From positions 23,782 to 87,781 of IMG/VR virus record IMGVR_UViG_3300031251_000007: a DNA stretch of 64,000 nucleotides, one strand, 5' to 3'. Below, in pieces: positions 7,354 to 15,026 of this stretch (position 1 is its first letter; every line of letters begins with the position of its first letter). Source of the stretch: a virus. The translations under genes and the position numbers were made by a program. The notes beneath the pieces are model-generated. The model worked only from the letters and a program-made list of their open reading frames with translations. It had not been told where the DNA came from and did not search any database.

Positions 7354-9092
7354 GGACGTTCGGCACCGCAGAGCTGAAGGGCACAGAATGGGAGATCCGG
7401 TGCGAGCCGCACGTCGCCATTCGGCTGAAGCGCATGTTCGGGAAGGCGCAGCGCGCCGGCGGCAAGGTGCGGCTCAGTGACACGATCGAAACGGCGCGCG
7501 ACCTGCAATGGTTCTGCGAGCGCTTCCCGCTGGCGATCACGCCGCAGGAGCATCTGAACCGACGCGCCGCCGCGCACCGCGAGCGCGAGGCGACGGTCTC
7601 GGCGCTCCTGTCAGGTGATTACGTCGCCCGCCCTTTCGAGCTGGCGATCCCAGCCCGCGACTACCAGAAGCTCGCAGCGGAGATGACGCTGCAGGTCCGC
7701 GGCCTGCTGCTCGCCGACGACGTCGGCATTGGAAAGACCGCGTCGGCGATCTGCATGCTCACTGAGCCGGCGACCCGTCCGGCCCTCGTCGTCACGCTCA
7801 CCCATCTGCCGCGGCAGTGGCAGGACGAGCTGCGCCGCTTCGCCCCTACCCTGCGCGTGCACATCGTGAAGACGGGCAAGCCCTACGATCTGGTCGGCGC
7901 ACAGCGTGGGCTCTTTGGCGAGTTCCCCGACGTGATCGTGATCAACTACCACAAGCTTGCCGGCTGGGCCGACACGCTGGCGCCGCACATTCGCTCGATC
8001 GTCTTCGACGAGGTGCAGGAGTTGCGGCACCGCAAGACCGGCAACAAGCCCTCGCGGAAATACGAGGCGGCAAAGCATCTGGCGGAGAGCTGCACCTATC
8101 GACTCGGCCTCTCAGCCACACCGATTCACAACCTCGGCGGCGAGATGTGGTCGGTGCTCGATGTGCTGAACGAAGGCGCACTCGGCTCGTGGCCAGAGTT
8201 CTTGCGCGAATGGTGCGGCGACGGCGTCGACGACAAGGGGCGCGCGAAGATCAGCAATCCCAAAGCGTTCGGTTCCAGCCTGCGCGAGCAGGGCCTGATG
8301 CTCCGCCGCACGAGAGCGGACGTCGGCCGTGAGCTGCCCGACTTGACCAAGATCGAGCACTACGTCGACGCCGACACGCGCGCGATCGATGCCGGCGAGT
8401 CAGCCGCAATGGAGCTGGCGCGCATCATCCTCGATCAGAACCCGCTCGCAAAAGGTGACAAGTGGAAGGCGTCTCACGAGTTGAACAGCATGCTGCGCCA
8501 GGTGACCGGCCTCGCGAAGGCGCCGTACGTCGCGGACTTCGTTCGGCTCTTAGTCGAGAACGGCGAGCGGGTCGTGCTCTACGGCTGGCACCGCGAGGTC
8601 TACAAGATCTGGATGGAGCGGCTGCGCGACTTGCAGCCGGCGATGTACACCGGATCGGAATCGCCGACGCAGAAGCTCGAGGCCAAGCGGCGGTTCGTCG
8701 ACGGCGAGACGGACGTGCTGATCATGTCGCTACGTGCCGGCGCCGGGCTTGATGGCTTGCAGGGCTGCTGCCGCACCGTGGCGTTCGGCGAGCTCGACTG
8801 GTCGCCAGCCGTGCACGAGCAGGCGATCGGGCGCGTGCATCGCGACGGGCAAGGCGATCCGGTGGCAGCCTACTTCCTGATCGCCGACAGCAAGATCGAC
8901 AAGGTGATAGCCGACACGCTGCAGGTGAAGAAGATCCAGATTCACGGGATACGTGATCCGGATGCAGCGTTGGTGGAGAGGCTGCAGGTGTCGCCGGATA
9001 ACGTTAAACGGCTCGCGCGCTCGCTCTTAGAGCGCCGAGCTACGACATCGTCAGGGTCCGGATCCGTAGCTCTAGCGAACGATCGATGCTAG
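7350..9092 (+). CDS. SNF2-family DEAD/DEAH-like helicase
   Basis: 580 residues with a GTG start coupled to the nuclease upstream. Two RecA-like lobes are visible: motif I DDVGIGKT (123-130), motif II DEVQ (220-223, in place of DEAH/DExH), motif III GLSATPIHN, motif V-like LIMSLRAGAGLDGLQ, and motif VI QAIGRVHRDGQG (from about 491). This is an ATP-driven double-stranded DNA translocase of the SNF2 type. No extra nuclease domain is fused; the neighbouring PD-(D/E)XK protein may supply it. Roles could include replication-fork processing or recombination. Confidence 0.9.
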   Translation: MRTFGTAELKGTEWEIRCEPHVAIRLKRMFGKAQRAGGKVRLSDTIETARDLQWFCERFPLAITPQEHLNRRAAAHREREATVSALLSGDYVARPFELAIPARDYQKLAAEMTLQVRGLLLADDVGIGKTASAICMLTEPATRPALVVTLTHLPRQWQDELRRFAPTLRVHIVKTGKPYDLVGAQRGLFGEFPDVIVINYHKLAGWADTLAPHIRSIVFDEVQELRHRKTGNKPSRKYEAAKHLAESCTYRLGLSATPIHNLGGEMWSVLDVLNEGALGSWPEFLREWCGDGVDDKGRAKISNPKAFGSSLREQGLMLRRTRADVGRELPDLTKIEHYVDADTRAIDAGESAAMELARIILDQNPLAKGDKWKASHELNSMLRQVTGLAKAPYVADFVRLLVENGERVVLYGWHREVYKIWMERLRDLQPAMYTGSESPTQKLEAKRRFVDGETDVLIMSLRAGAGLDGLQGCCRTVAFGELDWSPAVHEQAIGRVHRDGQGDPVAAYFLIADSKIDKVIADTLQVKKIQIHGIRDPDAALVERLQVSPDNVKRLARSLLERRATTSSGSGSVALANDRC

Positions 9093-9101
9093 GATGGCCG
9101 A

Positions 9102-9533
9102 ATGAGTAAAACACTTGAGGACGGGATTGCCGCGTTGTTCGCCGATCTAGAAGCCGGTGACGAGCAGCGGCAGAAGGCCGCGCTTGAGGAAGAGAAGCTG
9201 CGCGAGGGCCGCGATCAGCTCTGCCGCACCGTGCTGTATCCGGTGCTACAGGCTGCCGCTCTCCTGGTCAGCAAGCGATTCCCGCAGGCGACCGTATCGT
9301 ACGACTATTCGGCTAGCCGCGACCCTCGGATGACCCTGACATTGGATGCCACGCGATCGCTCCAGTACACACCAGGGGTGAAGCCGCAGCGTCGGCTCAT
9401 TGTCTCAGGAACGGAACCGACGAACATGCTCGATGCAGTGATAGCACTGCCGGACGATGCGGTAGGATTCGAAAAGCAGGTCGTTGCGGATCTCCGAGAT
9501 CTTACAGAAGCGAAAAGAAAGGAACTGCCGTAG
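9102..9533 (+). CDS. Hypothetical protein
   Basis: 143 residues with an N-terminal charged coiled-coil segment (AGDEQRQKAALEEEKLREGR), then an alpha/beta part that includes RRLIVSGTEPTNMLDAVIAL. No domain recognised. It starts 9 nt after the helicase gene and ends before a convergent minus-strand gene; base composition is a little less GC-rich than its neighbours. Confidence 0.6.
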   Translation: MSKTLEDGIAALFADLEAGDEQRQKAALEEEKLREGRDQLCRTVLYPVLQAAALLVSKRFPQATVSYDYSASRDPRMTLTLDATRSLQYTPGVKPQRRLIVSGTEPTNMLDAVIALPDDAVGFEKQVVADLRDLTEAKRKELP

Positions 9534-9544
9534 ATTTCGCAGGT

Positions 9545-9558
9545 CACGGGGGGCCGTG
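9545..9558. terminator. Weak hairpin between convergent genes
   Basis: CACGG, four G in the loop, then CCGTG. It lies between the stop of the plus gene at 9533 and the end of the minus gene at 9602. No U-tract; evidence is modest. Confidence 0.25.
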
Positions 9559-9601
9559 CACTTGAACCAGAGACGGCAGCCCTAACCGCCTCAGGCATCG
9601 C

Positions 9602-9820
9602 TCAGGGCAAGCCCTTCTCCATCGGCAGCACGTCGCTCTGCTCAACCCACCGGTGATCACAGTGCGAGCACCGCCGGTGGTAGTGCCCGTCGCCGCCGTA
9701 CGCGTCCGCGCAGCGCCAGCAGAAGCCGACCGACGCCGGCGGTCCGCCTCCGCACTTCGGACAGCGGACGCGCATGTTCGAGAATGGCGGGAGCTTGGAG
9801 ACATGGACGGAGCCGGGCAT
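9602..9820 (-). CDS. Small zinc-ribbon protein
   Basis: About 72 residues on the opposite strand from its neighbours. CPKCGGGPP, CWRCAD and HRRCSHCDHRW give three Cys/His pairs, enough for two zinc sites. The start is uncertain: MPGSVHV at 9820 is taken, but a longer start at 9838 and a shorter MRVRCPKC are open and none has a clear ribosome-binding site. It is probably a nucleic-acid- or protein-binding ribbon. Confidence 0.55.
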   Translation of the reverse strand: MPGSVHVSKLPPFSNMRVRCPKCGGGPPASVGFCWRCADAYGGDGHYHRRCSHCDHRWVEQSDVLPMEKGLP

Positions 9821-9882
9821 GGGCCGGCGCTCTAGCACATCTTGCTGGCGAGCGGTCTCGGCCGTCGCTACCGTAAGCCGGC

Positions 9883-10488
9883 GTGCCGCTCCCCCGCTTC
9901 ATTCCGATCGCGCCCCGCAAGATCGCCGGCCCAGTTGATCACCCCGGCATGAGCTGGGAGCTGAAGCACGATGGATTCAGGGCGCTCCTCTATCTCGACC
10001 GCGGCCGCGCGCAATTCGCTTCGCGCCGCGACATCGTGCTCGCGCGGTTCCAGCCGCTGGCCGACCGGTTGGCAGAACACCTCGGGGCGATCTCGCTCGT
10101 CTTGGACGGCGAGCTGTGCGTGCTCGACGACGCCGGCCGCTCGCACTTTCGGGACCTGCTGCGGCGCGACGCGGTGCCCGTCTTCTACTGCTTCGACATC
10201 CTAATGCACGGCGAGGACGACGTCCGCCGTGAACCGTTGACCGCGCGGCGTCGGCGTCTGGAAGATCTGCGCGGCCGCGCCCGCGAGTTAGTTATCGGCT
10301 CACACATTGTCGGTGACGGCATTGCCCTGTTCGGTGAAGTCTGCCGCGCCAACTGCGAGGGCATCGTCGGCAAGCCGCTCGAGTCGCCGTACGAGGCTGT
10401 TGGCGGCAAGAGTCCCTGGGTGAAGGTGTTGAATCCCGACTACACGCAAAAGCGCGGGCGGGCGGAGGCATTCAATCGGCGGCGGTGA
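9883..10488 (+). CDS. Minimal ATP-dependent DNA ligase (adenylation domain only)
   Basis: 201 residues, GTG start. Motif I KHDG has the lysine that is adenylated (K28); motif III is LDGELCV (E77); motif IV is CEGIVGKPL (E159, K164); motif V is WVKVLNPDY (179-187). The length and the ending after motif V fit the short LigD-type nucleotidyltransferase domain without an OB-fold. In the family, motif V usually reads WxKxKNP; here the second lysine is leucine (L183), a position linked to nucleotidyl transfer, so sealing activity may be altered. It would act on nicked DNA in repair or replication. Confidence 0.78.
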   Translation: MPLPRFIPIAPRKIAGPVDHPGMSWELKHDGFRALLYLDRGRAQFASRRDIVLARFQPLADRLAEHLGAISLVLDGELCVLDDAGRSHFRDLLRRDAVPVFYCFDILMHGEDDVRREPLTARRRRLEDLRGRARELVIGSHIVGDGIALFGEVCRANCEGIVGKPLESPYEAVGGKSPWVKVLNPDYTQKRGRAEAFNRRR

Positions 10489-10537
10489 GTTCACGAACGC
10501 GGCTGGCGCGCCGCCGTCTACGCGCTACGCTGGCTCT

Positions 10538-10660
10538 GTGCCGAAGCGAGACGACCCAACCGACCGCGAGATTGCCGCCCTGCTCCGGGGTCCTCGCAAG
10601 CCATCGATCCGCAAGGAGCCGCGGCGGAATATGAAACGCGACGGCGACGGGCAGCGGTAG
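10538..10660 (+). CDS. Possible 40-residue basic protein
   Basis: GTG-initiated short frame, MPKRDDPTDREIAALLRG then RKEPRRN, ending TAG at 10660. It is charged and plausible for a small DNA-binding or linker peptide, but there is no clear ribosome-binding site. The surrounding 224-nt gap otherwise holds the promoter of the next operon. Confidence 0.3.
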   Translation: MPKRDDPTDREIAALLRGPRKPSIRKEPRRNMKRDGDGQR

Positions 10661-10670
10661 CGGCTCAGAT

Positions 10671-10706
10671 TATAGCGCTTGACTTATATAGCGCACGCGC
10701 TATACT
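10671..10706 (+). promoter_or_regulatory. Promoter with palindromic operator for the toxin-antitoxin operon
   Basis: -35 TTGACT (10679-10684) and -10 TATACT (10701-10706) with a 16-nt spacer. The -10 is covered by the perfect inverted repeat TATAGCGC-AC-GCGCTATA (10687-10704), and another TATAGCGC half-site lies at 10671-10678, just before the -35. The expected transcription start, about 7 nt after the -10, falls on the A of the toxin ATG (10713), implying a leaderless mRNA. Binding of the XRE antitoxin to the palindrome would block the -10. Confidence 0.75.
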
Positions 10707-10712
10707 GCTCGC

Positions 10713-11078
10713 ATGGTTGAGGTGATCGTCACCCGCGAGTTCAAGGCCTGGTATCGCGGCATCACCGACACGGTCATTGACCAAGCGATCGACCGCGCCA
10801 TCCTGTGGTTGGAGCGGTTCGGCGTCGCGCTCGGTCATCCTCAATCAAGCCAGGTGCTCGGCAGTCGCTATGCGATGCGTGAATTGCGCGTCAGCGCGAA
10901 GGGCCAGGCCATTCGCATTTTCTACATCTTCGATCCGCGCCGCCGCGCCGTGCTGCTGGTCGGCGCCATCAAGACCGGCGGCGCGCGCCGGTTCTACCGT
11001 GAGCACATCGCCCTGGCTGAGCAGAGCTACGAGACGTACTTGAAGGAGATCGATGATGGCGACGAAGAAGAAGACTAG
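10713..11078 (+). CDS. RelE/HigB-type toxin (phage-derived Gp49-like)
   Basis: 121 residues. EVIVTREFKAWYRGI at the start, ELRVSAKGQAIRIFYIF in the middle and AVLLVGAIKTGGARRFYREH near the end match the small ribosome-dependent mRNA interferase fold of Gp49-like/HigB toxins. It is the first gene of a two-gene operon with the toxin before the antitoxin, as in higBA. It has no ribosome-binding site and is probably translated from a leaderless mRNA. It overlaps the antitoxin gene by 26 nt, so translation of the two is coupled. Confidence 0.85.
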   Translation: MVEVIVTREFKAWYRGITDTVIDQAIDRAILWLERFGVALGHPQSSQVLGSRYAMRELRVSAKGQAIRIFYIFDPRRRAVLLVGAIKTGGARRFYREHIALAEQSYETYLKEIDDGDEEED

Positions 11079-11481
11079 CCAACCGTGGCGCGAGCTGCGC
11101 GCCGAGAAGTTCAGCGCGGCCGAGCGCGCGGCGATGGATGCTGCTTTCGAGCAGGAGCTGCTCGATATGGACCTGCGCCAGATCCGCGAGATGACCGGCG
11201 CCACGCAGGTCGGGCTCGCCAAGGCGGCGAAGATGACACAGCCGGAAGTGTCGCGCCTCGAGCGCAACACCGGGACGGCGCATCTCGCGACACTGCGGCG
11301 GGTAGTGAAAGCGCTCGGCGGGGAGCTGGAGATCGTCGCGAGCTTCGGCGACAAGCGCGTGCGACTGCGGGCTGCGGATGATCTGCTCGGGCATTCGGTC
11401 AAGTGGCGCAAGCGCGATGAGGCTGTCGGTATGTTGATTCCGCCGGCGGCGAAAGCGGTCGCCAAGCGCAAGCGAGCATAA
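11053..11481 (+). CDS. XRE-family antitoxin / autorepressor
   Basis: 142 residues (ATG ATG; either may be used). A helix-turn-helix of the XRE/HigA type lies at about 49-80: GATQVGLAKAAKMTQPEVSR then LERNTGTAHLATLRRVVKAL. It would bind the toxin and repress the operon through the palindrome over the -10 box. The basic C-terminus (KAVAKRKRA) is short and unassigned. Confidence 0.85.
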   Translation: MMATKKKTSQPWRELRAEKFSAAERAAMDAAFEQELLDMDLRQIREMTGATQVGLAKAAKMTQPEVSRLERNTGTAHLATLRRVVKALGGELEIVASFGDKRVRLRAADDLLGHSVKWRKRDEAVGMLIPPAAKAVAKRKRA

Positions 11482-11506
11482 AGTAACTGCGAAGCTGAGA
11501 AGCCCC

Positions 11507-12187
11507 ATGCGACCGACACCCCTTGATCACATGCGCGAATACGACCGCTCGATCCGAGAGTGTGCCGAGTGCGGCCTGACGTACGCACCGGGCAACCCCG
11601 ACGACCAACGTGAACATCGCAGGCGTCATCGACGCCTATCGCTTCGCTGGCGGTCGGCCCCGGGCGAGCAGATTGCTGGCGTCGACGGCGACCTTCGTGT
11701 GCTCGTCGTCAACTGCGCCTCGAAAGCGTGGCTGCGCCGGCGCGCAGATGGCATCGGGCGCCGCGCCAACTTGGAGATGCACTACGACTTCGGCGTCTAC
11801 GACGGTGACGCGGTCAATGAGTTCCGCGAACACGCGTTCATTGGCATTGCCGCCGATCAGGTCGCCAGCTTCGTCGTCGTCGACTGCCGGACATCCTTCA
11901 TGCGCGTGCCGTGGGAGCAGATCCACCGCAATCCTGTCGGCGATACCTGGCGCATGTACACGCACGGACGAGCGTTCGAGCGGCGTCGCGGATGGACGGT
12001 GAGCTTTGTCTGGACCCCCCAGGCAATCAGGCGGGCCGGCTTCGCGAGGCGAACGATTGCGATCGTCGCGAAGACCCTGCAGCTGCCTGTCGCCGACCTA
12101 GCATGGCACGATCCGTTTACGGACGCGGGACGAGATTTCGTGCGCTCGCTGTCACCCGAGACGGTGCTGATCGGGTGGTCGGACTGA
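11507..12187 (+). CDS. ESCO/Eco1-like zinc-finger N-acetyltransferase
   Basis: 226 residues. CAECGLTYAPGNPDD then HRRRH gives C19, C22, H37, H41 with the CG-x2-Y...NP-x-D...H-x3-H layout of the cohesin-acetyltransferase zinc finger (zf-C2H2_3). The C-terminus, VSFVWTPQAIRRAGFARRTI (about 165-184), holds a GNAT acetyl-CoA loop RRAGFA, and AWHDPFTDAGRDFV (199-212) mirrors the FSDPTPDGKLFA block of eukaryotic ESCO1/2. Order and spacing of the three blocks match that family, which acetylates lysines on SMC3. The phage target is unknown. It is the last plus-strand gene before a hairpin. Confidence 0.72.
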   Translation: MRPTPLDHMREYDRSIRECAECGLTYAPGNPDDQREHRRRHRRLSLRWRSAPGEQIAGVDGDLRVLVVNCASKAWLRRRADGIGRRANLEMHYDFGVYDGDAVNEFREHAFIGIAADQVASFVVVDCRTSFMRVPWEQIHRNPVGDTWRMYTHGRAFERRRGWTVSFVWTPQAIRRAGFARRTIAIVAKTLQLPVADLAWHDPFTDAGRDFVRSLSPETVLIGWSD

Positions 12188-12188
12188 C

Positions 12189-12214
12189 GCGCGGCGAGCC
12201 GTAACCCGCCGCGC
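12189..12214. terminator. Hairpin between convergent transcription units
   Basis: GCGCGGCG (12189-12196) and CGCCGCGC (12207-12214) form a perfect 8-bp stem with a 10-nt loop, exactly between the stop of the plus-strand operon (12187) and the end of the minus-strand late operon (12223). There is no U-tract; it may work in both directions or with a termination factor. Confidence 0.5.
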
Positions 12215-12222
12215 CAGCGCTT

Positions 12223-12489
12223 CTAGTTGACCGGCACCAACCCCGCGTTGATGCCGTCGATGCACGCCTCGGTCGCACCAGCTACCGTCGACAGATATTG
12301 CGCCGTTGTCTTCGCGGCGTCCGGCTGATCCTTCGCGAACTGCTCGCACTGCTTCTGCGAGGCGACGTCGATCTGCCCCTGCACCGCCGGGTTCTGCTGT
12401 GCGTTGCCGACGTCGGTGAACACCTTGCCTACCGTCGAGCATCCCGCCAGCGCGATGAGCGCCAGCCCTGCGATGATCCGTGTTCCCAT
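12223..12489 (-). CDS. Small lipoprotein in the lysis region
   Basis: 88 residues. The start is fixed by GGAGGTGGAAG upstream. Signal peptide IIAGLALIALAGC ends in a lipobox with the acylated Cys at about position 17. The mature part is ~70 residues with DVASQKQCEQFAKD and two more cysteines. Lying downstream of endolysin and holin-like genes, it could be an outer-membrane spanin-like subunit, but no spanin signature proves this. It is the last gene of the late transcript. Confidence 0.68.
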   Translation of the reverse strand: MGTRIIAGLALIALAGCSTVGKVFTDVGNAQQNPAVQGQIDVASQKQCEQFAKDQPDAAKTTAQYLSTVAGATEACIDGINAGLVPVN

Positions 12490-12524
12490 CTTCCACCTCC
12501 GTTGTGGGCCTTGCGGCCGTTGAT

Positions 12525-12899
12525 TCACTTCGTCGGGTCCTTTGGCGGAAACGGCCCGGTCCATCCGGCGCCGATGAGCGCCACCGTCGCGAGCGCGTTG
12601 ACGCTCGTCGGCAAGTCGGCCGACCAGTCGACCTCGGAATTCAGGACCAAGATGCGCACCGCTTCGACCACCTCGTCGCAGACCCACTGCGGGTTCGCCG
12701 TCGGGTTCTGCGCGATCACGCCGGCAGCGACCTGCAGCGCGAGTGGAGCGCCCTGCGGCTTGAGCGTCGATGACTTGATCGCCGCGACGAGCTGCCCGAA
12801 GCCCCACGTCAGGAGATCGGCGGCGTCTTGCTCGAGATCCGGCGACGCCTTGGCGAGCACATCGAGCGCGAACGTACCGAGTAGTGCCGCTGCTCCCAT
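12525..12899 (-). CDS. Hypothetical late protein
   Basis: 124 residues, helical, with ALLGTFALDVLAKASPDLEQ at the N-terminus and a proline-rich end (GPFPPKDPTK). There is no clear membrane helix. It starts 1 nt before the upstream stop and sits in the lysis cassette; role unknown. Confidence 0.6.
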   Translation of the reverse strand: MGAAALLGTFALDVLAKASPDLEQDAADLLTWGFGQLVAAIKSSTLKPQGAPLALQVAAGVIAQNPTANPQWVCDEVVEAVRILVLNSEVDWSADLPTSVNALATVALIGAGWTGPFPPKDPTK

Positions 12900-13124
12900 C
12901 TATCCTCCGCTCCGAATCTTCTGCGCGACGACCGTGGCGCCGCAGCTCTCACAGCGCTCGGCGAGCTGGCCGGCGCTCTCGCGAACGTGACCACAGGCGC
13001 ACTCGAAGCGCCGCCGAAACGAGCGCCGCGCGATCAGGCCCTGCGCCGCCTGACAGAGTTCCGCTGTCTCGTCGGCGGTCAGCTGGGTTGCGAGCTCCAG
13101 CAGCTCGTTCAGGCGCGCGCTCAT
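12900..13124 (-). CDS. Small zinc-ribbon protein
   Basis: 74 residues from the ATG behind GGTGGAGG. A helical N-terminus (SARLNELLELATQLTADET) is followed by CACGHVRES and CESCGATVV, a four-cysteine zinc ribbon. It overlaps the end of the endolysin gene by 4 nt. It is probably a small regulatory or structural ribbon. Confidence 0.62.
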   Translation of the reverse strand: MSARLNELLELATQLTADETAELCQAAQGLIARRSFRRRFECACGHVRESAGQLAERCESCGATVVAQKIRSGG

Positions 13125-13699
13125 ACCGTAACCTCCACCACGCCCTGCTCCACCAACCGCCTGAGCATCGTCGCCGCGCCGCACTGCTTCGACACTGCCG
13201 TAGCCGACCACTGGTGATCAGCCACGAACTTCCCCGCCGTGTAGTGATTCGAGAAGCTCCACAGATACGGCGTCAGCACCTCCGGGTGCTGCGTGCGGTA
13301 TCCGAAGCCGTTCCAGCCTTCGATTTCGTAGAGCAGCCCCGCGGCGCTCCAGTCGTTCCACGCCGGCAGGTTCCGGATGCGCAGCGCGTCGGCGGCGGAC
13401 TCTTCCCAGGTAAACGGTGGATCGCCCGGCGGTCGGCTGGTCGGGTAGTGCACCGTTCTGGCCGTCAGCGGATCGCCGTTGTGCAGGTGGCAGTCGAAGC
13501 GCCCGCTTGATTCCATCTGGTGGATGACGGCGACGACGACCCAAGGCACCTCTATCGAGGCTTCGACGGCTTCATAGCGACCCTGGTGGGCGAGGATGCG
13601 CGTGGCGACCTGGTCGACTTCGGCGGCGTGCGCAGGACGGATTTCGCAGGTGCGCCAGAGGTCTTGGTACTCGGCGCGGAGGTTGGCGGTGAGGATCAT
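13121..13699 (-). CDS. Phage endolysin (lysozyme/transglycosylase-like)
   Basis: 192 residues. VVVAVIHQMESSGRF (54-68) followed by HLHNGDPLTARTVHYP is the signature of a family of phage and bacterial muramidase-like proteins in which the Glu after H-x2 (E63) is the likely acid catalyst. WNGFGYRT and PYLWSFSNHYTAGKFV are further family blocks. It would cut peptidoglycan at lysis. There is no signal peptide, so release depends on the adjacent holin-like membrane proteins. Confidence 0.75.
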   Translation of the reverse strand: MILTANLRAEYQDLWRTCEIRPAHAAEVDQVATRILAHQGRYEAVEASIEVPWVVVAVIHQMESSGRFDCHLHNGDPLTARTVHYPTSRPPGDPPFTWEESAADALRIRNLPAWNDWSAAGLLYEIEGWNGFGYRTQHPEVLTPYLWSFSNHYTAGKFVADHQWSATAVSKQCGAATMLRRLVEQGVVEVTV

Positions 13700-14037
13700 C
13701 GGCCGCGCCCCTTCAGCGCGTCGTCGATCCGCTCGAGGTGGCGCTCGTGGTCCCTGAGTTTGTCGGTGTGGCCGTCGACGCGCTCAGTGATCGTCGCCAT
13801 ATGCTCGCGCATGAGGCCCCAGTTCACGACAAACGCCCCGACGCCCGCGACAAGGCCGGTAAGCGCGCAGCCGACTACCAGCTGCGCCCACGACGTTCCT
13901 CCGCCGCCCTCGCGCGACAGGGCCAGCGCGCGTGCGTCGGCCAGCGCCTGCGCGGCCTGCTGCAGAGTCGCCGCGGCCGCCTCTTGCCGCGCAACCAGGC
14001 GCTCGTACTTGTCTGCGTCATCCGCCGCCATCCCCAC
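13696..14037 (-). CDS. Membrane protein with coiled coil, holin/XhlA-like
   Basis: 113 residues: an N-terminal coiled coil (KYERLVARQEAAAATLQQA), one membrane segment (LVVGCALTGLVAGVGAFVV, about 53-71), then a second charged helix (ITERVDGHTDKLRDHERHLE). The layout resembles haemolysin XhlA or inner-membrane spanin-type proteins. It overlaps the endolysin gene by ATGA. A start at 14031 is equally possible. Confidence 0.6.
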   Translation of the reverse strand: MGMAADDADKYERLVARQEAAAATLQQAAQALADARALALSREGGGGTSWAQLVVGCALTGLVAGVGAFVVNWGLMREHMATITERVDGHTDKLRDHERHLERIDDALKGRGR

Positions 14038-14494
14038 CCCCGGCGCGGCGCTCGCGGCGGCGCACCTCTTTTTGTAGCTGGCGCGTCGCCGCCTGCGATG
14101 CGGCGATCGCTTTGCCGAACGTGTCGAAGGCCGCGTCGACCGATGGGTGTTCCGGCAGTTTCCAGGTCACGCCGCCGGCGCGCTTCTCGCGCAGCGATTG
14201 CACGATGGTGATCCAGCCCAGCGCGGCGGTGAGGATGGAGATCGCGCCGCCGACCGCCGAGGAGACCGGTCGCGAGGTCACGGCTCCGACCAGGAAGGGG
14301 ATGCTCAGACACGAGAGAAAGGCGCCGTACCAGATGTAGAGCCGCAGCGTGCCGTCGCCGGCCGCGATACGCATCCGGCTGCCGTGCCGGCGATAGTCGT
14401 CCATCATCCCGACGCCGAGCACCAGGCACGCAACGAACGTGGCCAGGTTGGCCGGGCCTTGCAGCGAACGAAGGATCGCAAAAGAGGCGTCCAT
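14018..14494 (-). CDS. Multi-pass membrane protein (holin-like)
   Basis: 158 residues from MDASFAILRSL, with GAGGGCG upstream. Three hydrophobic segments (LATFVACLVLGVGMM, YIWYGAFLSCLSIPFLVGAV, GGAISILTAALGWITIV) are followed by a charged C-terminal coiled coil. It overlaps the next gene by 20 nt. Position and topology suggest a holin or antiholin, without sequence proof. Confidence 0.58.
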   Translation of the reverse strand: MDASFAILRSLQGPANLATFVACLVLGVGMMDDYRRHGSRMRIAAGDGTLRLYIWYGAFLSCLSIPFLVGAVTSRPVSSAVGGAISILTAALGWITIVQSLREKRAGGVTWKLPEHPSVDAAFDTFGKAIAASQAATRQLQKEVRRRERRAGGGDGGG

Positions 14495-14504
14495 CGTTTC
14501 GCCC

Positions 14505-14894
14505 TCAGCCCGCGGCAGCCGCCGGCGCTTTCTGTGCAAGCTCGACGATCTGTTGCGGCGTGAGCTGCGCGAGCGCGTTCACATGGTCGGGCGTTAGGTT
14601 ACCGAACGCTGGTGCGAGATCTTTCAAGGACTGCGGCGTGACGTCGCCGCCCTTCACCAGCACCGTGAGCAGCAGCATGATGCCGCTGCCGACATAGCCC
14701 GTTGAGCCGAGCCACTGCGTGATCGGCGCGAAGGGCCCAAAGCCGGACAGAATGCCGAGCGCCGCGACCAGCAGCATGCCGCGGATCTTGCCGGCGTTCG
14801 CGGCGATGTACGCCTTCAACCTGCCCGACGGTCCGTTGACCGCGGCGCGAAACGTTGCCTCATCGGTCAGGAGCTTCCACAGCCAACCCAGCAT
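14505..14894 (-). CDS. Probable holin
   Basis: 129 residues. N-terminal amphipathic part (GWLWKLLTDEATFRAAV), then two membrane segments (MLLVAALGILSGFGPFAPI and GSGIMLLLTVLVKGG) and a helical C-terminal tail ending in an alanine run. It is the first gene of the lysis group after a 132-nt gap with a hairpin. Confidence 0.58.
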   Translation of the reverse strand: MLGWLWKLLTDEATFRAAVNGPSGRLKAYIAANAGKIRGMLLVAALGILSGFGPFAPITQWLGSTGYVGSGIMLLLTVLVKGGDVTPQSLKDLAPAFGNLTPDHVNALAQLTPQQIVELAQKAPAAAAG

Positions 14895-14981
14895 CTCCGC
14901 CTCCGTCCGATGACGACGGTGCGGGCGCTGGTCTGTACCAACCTGCTGCTTCTCCCACCGTCGAACGCCATCGCTCCTCAG

Positions 14982-15000
14982 CCCGCGGGAGTGCCGCGGG
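14982..15000 (-). terminator. Hairpin upstream of the lysis genes
   Basis: CCCGCGG (14982-14988), loop GAGTG, CCGCGGG (14994-15000): a perfect 7-bp stem in the 132-nt gap between the exported-protein genes and the lysis genes. It lacks a U-tract, so it may be an RNA processing or partial termination site. Nothing else is seen in this gap. Confidence 0.4.
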
Positions 15001-15026
15001 AAGTCAGGTGGGGGCCCTAATCGCTC

